Source: Methylobacterium sp. (GTDB lineage: Bacteria > Pseudomonadota > Alphaproteobacteria > Rhizobiales > Beijerinckiaceae). From it: DNA of 5,502 nucleotides. This document shows positions 1 through 5,502 of this stretch, one piece after another (within the stretch, counting starts at the first letter, position 1; the number at the start of each line of letters is the position of its first letter). The notes under the pieces were generated by a model. It was not told where the DNA came from and searched no databases. It saw nothing but the letters and a program-made list of their open reading frames with translations. The stretch is from contig JAJKJG010000004.1 in the NCBI GenBank assembly GCA_021154065.1, positions 1 to 5,502 on the forward strand, in the 5' to 3' direction. The translations under genes and the position numbers were made by a program.

Positions 1-55
1 AAAGCTCAGCTGCTTCCCGCCCATCGCCCAAGCCCCCGCGACCAACCGCAACTGA

Positions 56-73
56 ATCACCCTTCACGGTGAT
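56..73. other. Small inverted repeat upstream of the antitoxin gene
   Basis: ATCACC (56-61) and GGTGAT (68-73) form a perfect 6-bp stem with a 6-nt loop. The repeat lies just after a TGA at 53-55 that closes a short frame open from the window edge. It could be the end of an upstream transcript or an operator, but no T-tract follows and a stem this short can arise by chance. It also overlaps a GTG at 69 that is in frame with the antitoxin gene. Confidence 0.2.
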
Positions 74-95
74 CCGCTACCGCCTTTTGCAGAGG

Positions 96-116
96 TCTCC
101 TCCGGGAGAGGTAAGG
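96..116 (+). promoter_or_regulatory. Ribosome binding site of the brnA-like gene, overlapping a small hairpin
   Basis: The purine-rich stretch GGAGAGGTAAGG (105-116) ends 9 nt before the ATG at 126. It is a good Shine-Dalgarno region and decides the start in favour of ATG 126 over the in-frame GTG at 69. TCTCC (96-100) can pair with GGAGA (105-109) across a 4-nt TCCG loop, so part of the site could be covered in a folded leader. That folding role is inference only. Confidence 0.55.
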
Positions 117-125
117 GCGTGCGCG

Positions 126-485
126 ATGGAACCCGGGAACGCGAGCACTGAAATCCGCGCCGTCCTGTTGGACGGCCGGATGTACGAGAGAAAGCCCGAC
201 GGTACGCTGGTGCCGCTCGACGACCGGTCCGACTGGACGCGGGTCGACGCGATGACGGACGAGGAGCTCACGGCGAACGCCGAGAGCGATCCGGACTCAC
301 GCGCCTACACCGATGAGGAATGGGCAACGGCCACCTTCGTTCACCCGCCGGAGAAGGTGCCGGTCGGCCTCAAGCTCGACACCGACGTCCTCGCCTGGTT
401 CAAGTCCCACGGCCGCGGCTACCAGACCCGCATCAACGCGGTGCTGCGCCGGTATATGGAGGCGCAGCGAAGGGTGAGGAGTTGA
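126..485 (+). CDS. brnA: BrnA-like antitoxin of a type II toxin-antitoxin system, no toxin gene visible
   Basis: The product is 119 residues and cytoplasmic. Known BrnA antitoxins neutralise the RNase toxin BrnT and bind their own promoter through a C-terminal ribbon-helix-helix domain. Here the C-terminal block (about residues 74-115) has the family pattern: a PPxKVPV-like entry (PPEKVPV, 74-80), the strand LKLDTDVLAWFK (82-93), then GYQTRINAVLRRYM (98-111). The acidic N-terminal half holds DGRMYERKPDGTLVPL (16-31) and the DWTRVDAMTDEEL segment (36-48), both common in BrnA relatives. ATG 126 is chosen because a strong Shine-Dalgarno lies 9 nt upstream; the frame also stays open to a GTG at 69. 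brnT normally sits immediately upstream, but positions 1-125 encode nothing like it, so this is a solitary antitoxin or its partner lies elsewhere. It converges on the solute-binding gene. The family call is fairly sure; pairing and activity are unknown. Confidence 0.75.
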   Translation: MEPGNASTEIRAVLLDGRMYERKPDGTLVPLDDRSDWTRVDAMTDEELTANAESDPDSRAYTDEEWATATFVHPPEKVPVGLKLDTDVLAWFKSHGRGYQTRINAVLRRYMEAQRRVRS

Positions 486-500
486 AGCGAAGCGCGCGCC

Positions 501-526
501 ACCTCTCCCGTTCTTTTGGGAGAGGT
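501..526. terminator. Hairpin between convergent genes, possible bidirectional terminator or intergenic repeat
   Basis: ACCTCTCCC (501-509) and GGGAGAGGT (518-526) form a perfect 9-bp stem with an 8-nt loop. It begins 15 nt after the antitoxin stop codon and ends on the last base of the solute-binding gene's stop codon. The position suits a terminator shared by convergent genes. Neither side carries a proper U-tract, apart from a weak CTTCTTTTC about 10 nt downstream on the + strand, so it is not a textbook Rho-independent terminator. Palindromes of the CCTCTCCC...GGGAGAGG type are common dispersed intergenic repeats in rhizobial genomes, so it may be one of those. Confidence 0.5.
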
Positions 527-2115
527 CAGGAGCCCTTCTTTTCGACGTTCCAGAACACCGGCGCCGGGGCGGTGAGATAGCCGCTGACGTTCTTGCGCGA
601 GGCGCCGGGCTGGTACCATTGGCCGAGGTAGAGGTGCGTCGTCACCTCGGTGTCGCGGACCTGCACCGCCTCGGCGATCGCCTTCTGCTTGGCCGGGTCG
701 GTCTCGCGGGCGAAGTCGTCGCGGAGCTTCTCCATCGTCTCGTCGCAGGGCCAGCCGAACATCGCCTTGTCGCAGGCGGCGTTGAGGAAGCCGGTCATCA
801 CCGGGTTCAGGATGTCGGCCGAGACCCAGGAGGTCATGAAGGCGTTCCAGCCGCCCTGGCCCGGCGGCTCTTTCTTCGCCCGCCGGGCGACGACCGTCTG
901 CCAATCCATCGACTGCATGTCGACCTTGAAGCCGGCCTTCTCCATGAGCTGCTTTGCTACCGGCGCGAGGTTCGTCAGCACGTCAAGGTCGGTCGAGTGC
1001 ATGAGCAGCACCGGCGTGCCGTCGTAGTTCGCTTCCTTGAGGAGCTCGCGCGCCTTCTGGAAGTTCGACTCGAGGAGGCCCTGCATGCCCTTGTCGGAGG
1101 CGAGCTGGGTGCCGCAGACGAACATCGACTTGCAGACCTTGTAGTAGGTCGGGTCGCCGATGACCGCGTCGAGGAAGTCTTTCTGGTTGAACGCGTACCA
1201 GAGCGCCTGGCGGATCTTCGGGTTGTCGAACGGCTTGTGCAGCCAGTTCGGGCGGAAGGTGTACTGGTTGCCGAGCGGGTTCCAGTCGACGAGGTAGAGA
1301 TTCGGCTCGGCCTTGGCGAGGGGCAGGAGATCGTGCTTCGGCGCCTCCATGTAGTCGATCTCGCCGGCGATGAGCGCGTTCATCGCCTGCTGGTGGTCGG
1401 AGATCGCCCGCCACTCGACGCGATCCACCTTCACGACCTTGCCGCCGGCCAGGCCCGAGGCCGGCTCGGCGCGGGGCTTGTACTTGTCGAACTTGAGGTA
1501 GACCGTCTTGTCGCCCGGCTTCCACTCGTCGGTCTTGAACACGAACGGGCCGGAGCCGATGAATTCCGAGATCTGGGTGTTGGGATCGGTCTCGGCGATG
1601 CGCTTCGGCATCATGAACGGCACCGCCGAGGACGGCTTGCCGAGGCCGAAGATGAGGAGGCCGGTCGGGTCCTTGAGTTTGATCGTGAAGGTCCTCGGGT
1701 CGTCGCCCGCCGTCATCGACTCGACGAAGGTCATGAGCTTCTGGCCGAGCGCGTCCTTGGCGCCCCAGCGCCGGATCGAGGCGATGCAGTCGTCGGCCGT
1801 GACCGGCTTGCCGTCGTGCCAGAGAAGCCCCTCGCGGAGCGTGAAGGTGTAGGTCTTCTTGTCCGCCGACTCGTCGTATTTCTCGACCATCTGCGGCTTG
1901 ATCTCGCCCTTCTCGTCCATGGCGAAGAGTGTGTCGTAGACCATGTAGCCGTGGTTGCGGGTGATGTAGGCCGTGGTCCAGATCGGATCGACGATCTTGA
2001 GGTCCGAATGCATGACGACGCGCAGCGTCGTCTGCGCCGCGGCCGAGAGCACCCCCATGGCGGTGCCCGCGGCGAGCGCGACGGCCGCCGCCGTGATCTT
2101 CCAACCCCTGTTCAT
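526..2115 (-). CDS. Periplasmic ABC-transporter substrate-binding protein, family 5 (peptide/nickel/opine type)
   Basis: The product is 529 residues, normal for SBP_bac_5 (DppA/OppA/NikA-like) proteins, which capture a ligand in the periplasm for an ABC importer. A Sec signal peptide is clear: a basic N-terminus (MNRGWK), a hydrophobic stretch to about residue 26, and AAA-Q cleavage near residue 27. The mature protein begins with a TLRVVMHSDLKIVDPIW-like strand. Residues 89-109 match the family signature (YTFTLREGLLWHDGKPVTADD). GSGPFVF (187-193) and NPKIRQALWYAFNQ (298-311) are further typical blocks. Four cysteines fall in two close pairs (C328/C334 and C448/C457) and could form disulfides; C110 is a fifth. 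ATG 2115 is chosen for the signal peptide and the GAGAGGGAGA Shine-Dalgarno 5 nt upstream; the frame stays open further but would overlap the next gene. No permease or ATPase gene adjoins it: the left neighbour converges and the right one is unrelated. The ligand cannot be told; dipeptides or oligopeptides are the default guess. Confidence 0.9.
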   Translation of the reverse strand: MNRGWKITAAAVALAAGTAMGVLSAAAQTTLRVVMHSDLKIVDPIWTTAYITRNHGYMVYDTLFAMDEKGEIKPQMVEKYDESADKKTYTFTLREGLLWHDGKPVTADDCIASIRRWGAKDALGQKLMTFVESMTAGDDPRTFTIKLKDPTGLLIFGLGKPSSAVPFMMPKRIAETDPNTQISEFIGSGPFVFKTDEWKPGDKTVYLKFDKYKPRAEPASGLAGGKVVKVDRVEWRAISDHQQAMNALIAGEIDYMEAPKHDLLPLAKAEPNLYLVDWNPLGNQYTFRPNWLHKPFDNPKIRQALWYAFNQKDFLDAVIGDPTYYKVCKSMFVCGTQLASDKGMQGLLESNFQKARELLKEANYDGTPVLLMHSTDLDVLTNLAPVAKQLMEKAGFKVDMQSMDWQTVVARRAKKEPPGQGGWNAFMTSWVSADILNPVMTGFLNAACDKAMFGWPCDETMEKLRDDFARETDPAKQKAIAEAVQVRDTEVTTHLYLGQWYQPGASRKNVSGYLTAPAPVFWNVEKKGS

Positions 2116-2120
2116 GCCCG

Positions 2121-2130
2121 TCTCCCTCTC
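2121..2130 (-). promoter_or_regulatory. Ribosome binding site of the substrate-binding protein gene
   Basis: Read on the minus strand this is GAGAGGGAGA, 5 nt before the ATG at 2115. It fixes the start at the signal-peptide methionine. Confidence 0.6.
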
Positions 2131-2200
2131 ACATCGCGTGCGCGCCCCCGCGCCCGCTTTATGGCGCGCCGCATCGATGGGCGGGCCGGTGTTCGGCCGG

Positions 2201-2229
2201 ATGAGACACGCGGCGGCAAGCGCTGTCAA
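2201..2229 (-). promoter_or_regulatory. Sigma70-type promoter of the substrate-binding protein gene
   Basis: On the minus strand a perfect TTGACA (2229-2224) is followed by a 17-nt spacer and TCTCAT (2206-2201), which matches the -10 consensus TATAAT at 4 of 6 positions. A strong -35 with a weak -10 is usual for housekeeping promoters in alphaproteobacteria. Transcription would start near 2194, giving a leader of about 80 nt that opens with a 5-bp hairpin (GGCCG/CGGCC, 2184-2198). The promoter implies that the gene is transcribed separately from the same-strand gene ending at 2300. The rest of the 184-bp gap shows no convincing terminator for that upstream gene. Confidence 0.55.
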
Positions 2230-2299
2230 ACGTCTTTCGGCGCAACGGCTTAACGCAGCGGCAGGAGGCGCGGCGGCACAACCTTCCGGTGCGGCGGCC

Positions 2300-3715
2300 T
2301 CAGTGCGCGCACTCGATCGGCACGACGGCGGCGCCCGCCGCGGCGGCGATCTCGCCCGCGGTGCGGTCCGGCCCCGCGGGCGCGGCGGCGAGCGTCGCAC
2401 CGGCGCCCTCGAGGAACTTCGCGAGCTCGGTCGCGGAAACGAGCCCGTAGCGGGCCGGCGGCACGATGCCGGCGACGCGGCGCGGCGCCTCCGGCATCGC
2501 CCCGATCAGCCCGGCGAGGCGCCCGGCGCGGTCGAAGACCGGCCCGCCGGCGGCGCCCGGCTGCAGCGGCGCGACGAGCGTCGCGGCCGATCCGGTCTCG
2601 CCCGGGACGACCGCGAGATCGGCGCTGCCGGCATAGAACAGCGCCACGACGCCGGTGTCGGCGCCGAGCGCGTCAGTCCGCACGCCAGGCGGGGTCGCCC
2701 GCCGCGGCGCCTCGACCTCGAGAAGCGCGAGCCCGGCGGCCTTGTCGGCCTTGACGAGCCGCGCCTTGCCCTTGGCGACCCGCAACTCCGGGCAAGCCTC
2801 GACGGCGGCGCTCGTGACGAGCATGCGCGGGCCGACCGAGAGCCCGGTGGCGATCGGGCCGGTCGGCCGCGTCGGCTCGAGATTGGCCGGGCGCGCCGGC
2901 GGCGCCGGCCCGGTCGCTGCGGCGCTCGCCGCCTCCGGGAAGGGCGTGAAGCTGTTCGCGATCGCGATCACGGTGCGATCGAACGCCTTCGCGGCCGCCT
3001 TGTCGTAGCCGAGCGAGAAGCCGCGGATGCCGCCCGGGCCGCTCGCGTAGCGGGTGTAGAACTTGCCGGTCGCGGTCTCGCCCGAGACGACGAAGAACTC
3101 CGGCCGCAGGACCTTGTAGGCGACCTGCCGCCGCGGCGACTGGATCGCGAGGGTGCGCTCGTAGAGGGCGGGAAGATCGGTCTCGCCGTCCTTGAAGGCG
3201 CGGGTGTCGAGGGTGATCTTGCCGTCGGCGCTCTGCCAGCGCGAGCCGCCGTTCGGGTTGACGTCGCGCTTCGGCAGCACGGCCTGCGGGATGCCGATCG
3301 CGATGCCGGTCTTGGCGTCGGTCACGACCGCGAATTTGGCGCCGTCCTTGAGCTTCTTCGCGGCGGCCTCGAGCGCCGCCCGCTCCTTCGCGTCGAGGGT
3401 GCCGTCGGGTTTGAGCCCGCCGCGCTTCTGGTAGGCGATGATGGCCTCGAAGGTGCGCCGGCCGAAGCCGCCGCTGGTGACGCCGTTGTGGTCGCCGGTC
3501 CACACCAGCGCCTCCTGGATCGCCTTGCACTCCGTCTCCGGCAGGGCCTCGAAGGCTAACCGCGCGGCCTCGTAGGCGGCGTCGGTCTGTGCCGCCGCCG
3601 GCGCCGGCGGCGGTTTTGGCGCCTGTGCCGAAGCGTCGGGGCCGATCGCCGCCGCGGCAAAAAGCGCCGCCGCGGCGAAGAGCGCCGCCGCCAATGCCGG
3701 TCGCGTCGTTCTCAT
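2300..3715 (-). CDS. Exported peptidoglycan-binding protein with a C-terminal trypsin-like domain lacking the catalytic triad
   Basis: The product is 471 residues. Residues 1-31 are an alanine-rich Sec signal peptide (MRTTRP, hydrophobic core, ASA-Q cleavage near 30). A short Pro/Ala linker leads to a peptidoglycan-binding-like domain (about 47-116), with CKAIQEAL, GGFGRRTFEAIIAYQ and GLKPDGTLD in the PG_binding_1 order. Residues 126-260 are a strand-rich domain I cannot assign; its last helix (FDRTVIAIANSF) recalls PsbP/DcrB-type folds, which is only a suggestion. A proline-rich linker (261-288) precedes a trypsin/HtrA-like domain (289-471). There the usual TNAHVV, DLALL and GNSGGP motifs read TSAAVE (301-306), GLALL (328-332) and GAAGGP (387-392), so His, Asp and Ser become A304, G328 and A389. 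C308 and C469 may form a disulfide. It is probably a wall-associated pseudoprotease that binds rather than cuts. ATG 3715 has a GGAGGA site 7 nt upstream. It diverges from the alpha-2-macroglobulin gene. Confidence 0.8.
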   Translation of the reverse strand: MRTTRPALAAALFAAAALFAAAAIGPDASAQAPKPPPAPAAAQTDAAYEAARLAFEALPETECKAIQEALVWTGDHNGVTSGGFGRRTFEAIIAYQKRGGLKPDGTLDAKERAALEAAAKKLKDGAKFAVVTDAKTGIAIGIPQAVLPKRDVNPNGGSRWQSADGKITLDTRAFKDGETDLPALYERTLAIQSPRRQVAYKVLRPEFFVVSGETATGKFYTRYASGPGGIRGFSLGYDKAAAKAFDRTVIAIANSFTPFPEAASAAATGPAPPARPANLEPTRPTGPIATGLSVGPRMLVTSAAVEACPELRVAKGKARLVKADKAAGLALLEVEAPRRATPPGVRTDALGADTGVVALFYAGSADLAVVPGETGSAATLVAPLQPGAAGGPVFDRAGRLAGLIGAMPEAPRRVAGIVPPARYGLVSATELAKFLEGAGATLAAAPAGPDRTAGEIAAAAGAAVVPIECAH

Positions 3716-3722
3716 GGCCTGA

Positions 3723-3728
3723 TCCTCC
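3723..3728 (-). promoter_or_regulatory. Ribosome binding site of the pseudoprotease gene
   Basis: On the minus strand this reads GGAGGA, a near-perfect Shine-Dalgarno core, 7 nt before the ATG at 3715. It confirms that start over the longer open frame running up to 4081. Confidence 0.7.
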
Positions 3729-3869
3729 GCCCGGGACTGTGACAGACCGCCGGCGTCGAATCGAGTCTCGCCCCGTTTGCGGCGCCGGAGCCGAGTGATA
3801 GGTTCCTGTCCGTGCGCCGCCGCATCGCACGCGCGGCCGGCCGCGCTAACCCACGGGCGAAAAGCCCAC

Positions 3870-3874
3870 GAGGA
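3870..3874 (+). promoter_or_regulatory. Ribosome binding site of the alpha-2-macroglobulin gene
   Basis: GAGGA lies 7 nt before the ATG at 3882, whose first codons encode a signal peptide. This fixes the start. Confidence 0.6.
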
Positions 3875-3881
3875 ACACCAG

Positions 3882-5502
3882 ATGCTCAAGACCTTCGCGC
3901 GCGCCGCGGCCGTCGCCGCGGCCCTTCTCTGCGCCACCGCCGCGCTTGCCCAGAAGAGCTTCGTGCGCGACGATCTCGCGAGCGAAGGGGTGCGCCTCGA
4001 GGAGAAGCTGAAGACCGAGGCCGGCTCGACCGCCGCCGGCCGCCCGGCGGCGCAGCTGCGCCGCGACGCCGAGGGGCTCATGAGCCGCTCGAACCAGCGC
4101 GGGGCGATGAGCCTCTACGCCGCCGCGATCGCGCTCGAGCCGAAGAACGCCGCCAACTGGGTCGGCTTCGTCAAGGCCGTCAAGGCGGTGACGCCCAAGG
4201 ATTATACCGAGCGCTACCAGCTCCGCGAGCGCGGCACGGCCGCCGCCTACGTCGCCTATCAGCGCGCGACGACGCGTGCCGCCGAGGCCGAGGCGCTCGC
4301 CCTCCTCGGCGATCTCTACGTCATGAGCGAGGACTGGCGGCCGGCGCTCAACGCCTATGTGGCAAGCCTCCAGCTCGCCGACGAGCCCGCCCTGCGCAAG
4401 ACCTATGAGGAGCTGCGCGAGAAGCGCGGCTTCCGCATCACCAACTACAAGGTCGACTCGGATTCCGCCTCGCCGCGGGTGTGCTTCAACTTCTCGGAGC
4501 CGCTGGCCCAGGGGCGCGTCGACTTCGGGCCCTTCGTTGCGGTGTCCGGCGCGGCGAACGCCGCGATCACGACGGAGAGCTCGCAGCTCTGCGTCGACGG
4601 CCTGAAGCATGGCGAGCGCTACGCCTTCGTGCTCCGCCAGGGCCTGCCGTCGTCGGTCGGCGAGAGCCTGCTGAAGTCGGCGGACTACGAGGTCTATGTC
4701 CGCGACCGCTCGCCGCAGGTCCGCTTCACCGGCCGCAACTACGTCCTGCCGCGCACCGGCCAGGAGGGCATCCCGCTGGTCTCGGTCAACACCGCCGGCG
4801 CCGAGGTCGAGATCTACCGCATCGGCGACCGCAACCTCCTGCCGACGGTGCGCTCCGAGGAGTTCCTCGGCCAGATCAACCGCTCCGCGGCCGAGACCAT
4901 CGCGACCGAGAAGGGCCGGAAGATCTGGTCCGGCTCGCTCGAGACGAAGTCCGAGCTCAATCGCGACGTGGTCACGGCTTTCCCGGTCACCGAGGCCGTC
5001 GGCAAGCTCGAGCCCGGCGTCTACGTCATGATCGCCCGGCCGAAGGGCGCCGCGCCGGCCGAGGAGGACTACAGCGCCAGGGCGACGCAGTGGTTCGTCG
5101 TCTCCGACCTCGGGCTCACCGGCTTCAAGGGCAAGGACGGCGTCCACGCGCTCGTGCGCTCGCTCGCGACCGCCGAGCCGCTCGCCAATGTCGAGATCCG
5201 CCTCGTCGCCCGCAACAACGACGTGCTGGCGACGAAATCGACCGATGCCGCCGGCCATGTCGCCTTCGATCCCGGCCTCGCGCGCGGCGAGGGCGGCAAC
5301 GCGCCGGGCCTGATCGTCGCCTCGACCGGCGAGGATTACGGCTTCCTCGACCTCGGCTCGAGCGCCTTCGACCTCACCGACCGCGGCGTCAAGGGCCGCG
5401 TCGCGCCGGGCGCCGTCGACGCCTATGTCTTTCCCGAGCGCGGCGTCTACCGCTCCGGCGAGACGGTGTTCGTGACGGCGCTCCTGCGCGACGCCAAGGG
5501 CG
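3882..5502 (+). CDS. Bacterial alpha-2-macroglobulin family protein, 5' part (runs off the window)
   Basis: The first 540 residues are present with no stop. Bacterial alpha-2-macroglobulins are periplasmic protease traps, often over 1,500 residues, thought to protect the envelope from foreign proteases. Residues 1-23 are a Sec signal peptide (ALA-Q cleavage). C17 is preceded by Leu-Leu, so it is not a good lipobox, unlike the lipoprotein form in E. coli. Residues 33-183 are helical and TPR-like, with repeats such as AMSLYAAAIALEPKNAANW (75-93) and RPALNAYVASLQLADEPAL (153-171). From 184 the chain turns to macroglobulin-type beta domains: one with RVCFNFSEPL and a second Cys (C201, C237), one starting near SPQVRFTGRNYVLP (277-290), one near TQWFVVSDLGLTGFKGKDG (402-420), and the start of an MG2-like domain at AYVFPERGVYRSGETVFVTALLRD (514-537). 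The bait region and any thioester motif (CxEQ) would lie beyond the window, so trapping chemistry cannot be judged. A pbpC-type gene often follows in other bacteria. Confidence 0.88.
   Translation, partial: MLKTFARAAAVAAALLCATAALAQKSFVRDDLASEGVRLEEKLKTEAGSTAAGRPAAQLRRDAEGLMSRSNQRGAMSLYAAAIALEPKNAANWVGFVKAVKAVTPKDYTERYQLRERGTAAAYVAYQRATTRAAEAEALALLGDLYVMSEDWRPALNAYVASLQLADEPALRKTYEELREKRGFRITNYKVDSDSASPRVCFNFSEPLAQGRVDFGPFVAVSGAANAAITTESSQLCVDGLKHGERYAFVLRQGLPSSVGESLLKSADYEVYVRDRSPQVRFTGRNYVLPRTGQEGIPLVSVNTAGAEVEIYRIGDRNLLPTVRSEEFLGQINRSAAETIATEKGRKIWSGSLETKSELNRDVVTAFPVTEAVGKLEPGVYVMIARPKGAAPAEEDYSARATQWFVVSDLGLTGFKGKDGVHALVRSLATAEPLANVEIRLVARNNDVLATKSTDAAGHVAFDPGLARGEGGNAPGLIVASTGEDYGFLDLGSSAFDLTDRGVKGRVAPGAVDAYVFPERGVYRSGETVFVTALLRDAKG

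Larger units (their letters stand above)
3716..3881. promoter_or_regulatory. Divergent intergenic region between the pseudoprotease and alpha-2-macroglobulin genes
   Basis: These 166 bp lie between two outward-reading genes and must hold, or lie next to, promoters for both. I see no consensus promoter on either strand. The best + strand candidate is TTGCGG (3777-3782) followed by a poor A/T-containing element around 3796-3804, and its spacing is not ideal. A small repeat of TCGA (3756-3759 and 3761-3764) could be half of an operator, but it is short. Shared regulation is possible from the layout, not shown. Confidence 0.4.

Noticed and set aside
2..55. A possible 3' end of an upstream gene, open from the window edge to TGA at 53-55
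   Set aside because: Only 17 codons are visible, they match nothing I recognise, and other frames are open too. A real gene cannot be told from chance.
69..125. An N-terminal extension of the antitoxin from the GTG at 69
   Set aside because: The extension is basic and unlike BrnA N-termini, no good ribosome site precedes it, and it would run through the Shine-Dalgarno that serves ATG 126.
619..2253. A 544-codon open frame on the + strand opposite the substrate-binding protein gene
   Set aside because: Its product is a low-complexity Arg/Val/Leu/Glu-rich string with no recognisable motifs. It is the antisense shadow of a high-GC gene, in which stop codons are rare.
2281..2299. A possible terminator just after the pseudoprotease stop
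   Set aside because: Only a 4-bp GCAC/GTGC pairing is visible, with no T-tract. That is too weak to call.
1973..3559. A 528-codon + strand open frame across the pseudoprotease gene
   Set aside because: It is Arg/Gly/Ala-rich with no motifs, and it runs across the intergenic promoter and two genes on the other strand. The opposite strand has a signal peptide, a ribosome binding site and domains.
3846..5258. A 470-codon minus-strand open frame opposite the alpha-2-macroglobulin gene
   Set aside because: It is an antisense shadow. The + strand encodes clear macroglobulin domains with a signal peptide and ribosome binding site.
1..5502. tRNA or rRNA genes, CRISPR arrays, insertion sequences or attachment sites
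   Set aside because: I saw no array of regular direct repeats, no transposase-like frame, no terminal inverted repeats and no cloverleaf-like segment by eye.

Overview
The window is GC-rich DNA whose codons strongly prefer G or C at the third position. The protein families point to an alphaproteobacterium, most likely in the order Hyphomicrobiales (rhizobia and relatives). These families are a BrnA-type antitoxin, a family-5 solute-binding protein with a rhizobial flavour, an exported peptidoglycan-binding/trypsin-fold protein, and a bacterial alpha-2-macroglobulin with a helical-repeat N-terminus. This placement is inferred from the sequences; no database was searched.

Layout from left to right. 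Positions 1-125 hold no certain gene. A BrnA-like antitoxin gene (126-485, +) follows behind a clear ribosome binding site, and no BrnT toxin gene is visible next to it. It converges on a periplasmic ABC-transporter substrate-binding protein gene (526-2115, -), and a 9-bp-stem hairpin (501-526) sits between the two. The substrate-binding gene has its own promoter, with a perfect TTGACA -35 box, in the 184-bp gap behind it (2116-2299). No permease or ATPase genes adjoin it in the window. Further right on the same strand is a 471-residue exported protein (2300-3715, -). It has a peptidoglycan-binding-like domain, an unassigned middle domain and a C-terminal trypsin-like fold in which all three catalytic-triad positions appear to be replaced. 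A 166-bp divergent intergenic region (3716-3881) then separates it from the 5' part of a large alpha-2-macroglobulin gene (3882 to beyond 5502, +).

The most interesting part is this divergent pair. An alpha-2-macroglobulin (a periplasmic protease trap) shares an upstream region with a wall-binding protein that carries an apparently dead serine-protease fold. Both have Sec signal peptides, so both should work in the periplasm, and they may form an envelope-protection unit. That link is inference from position and domain content. The substrate-binding protein and the antitoxin look like independent units.
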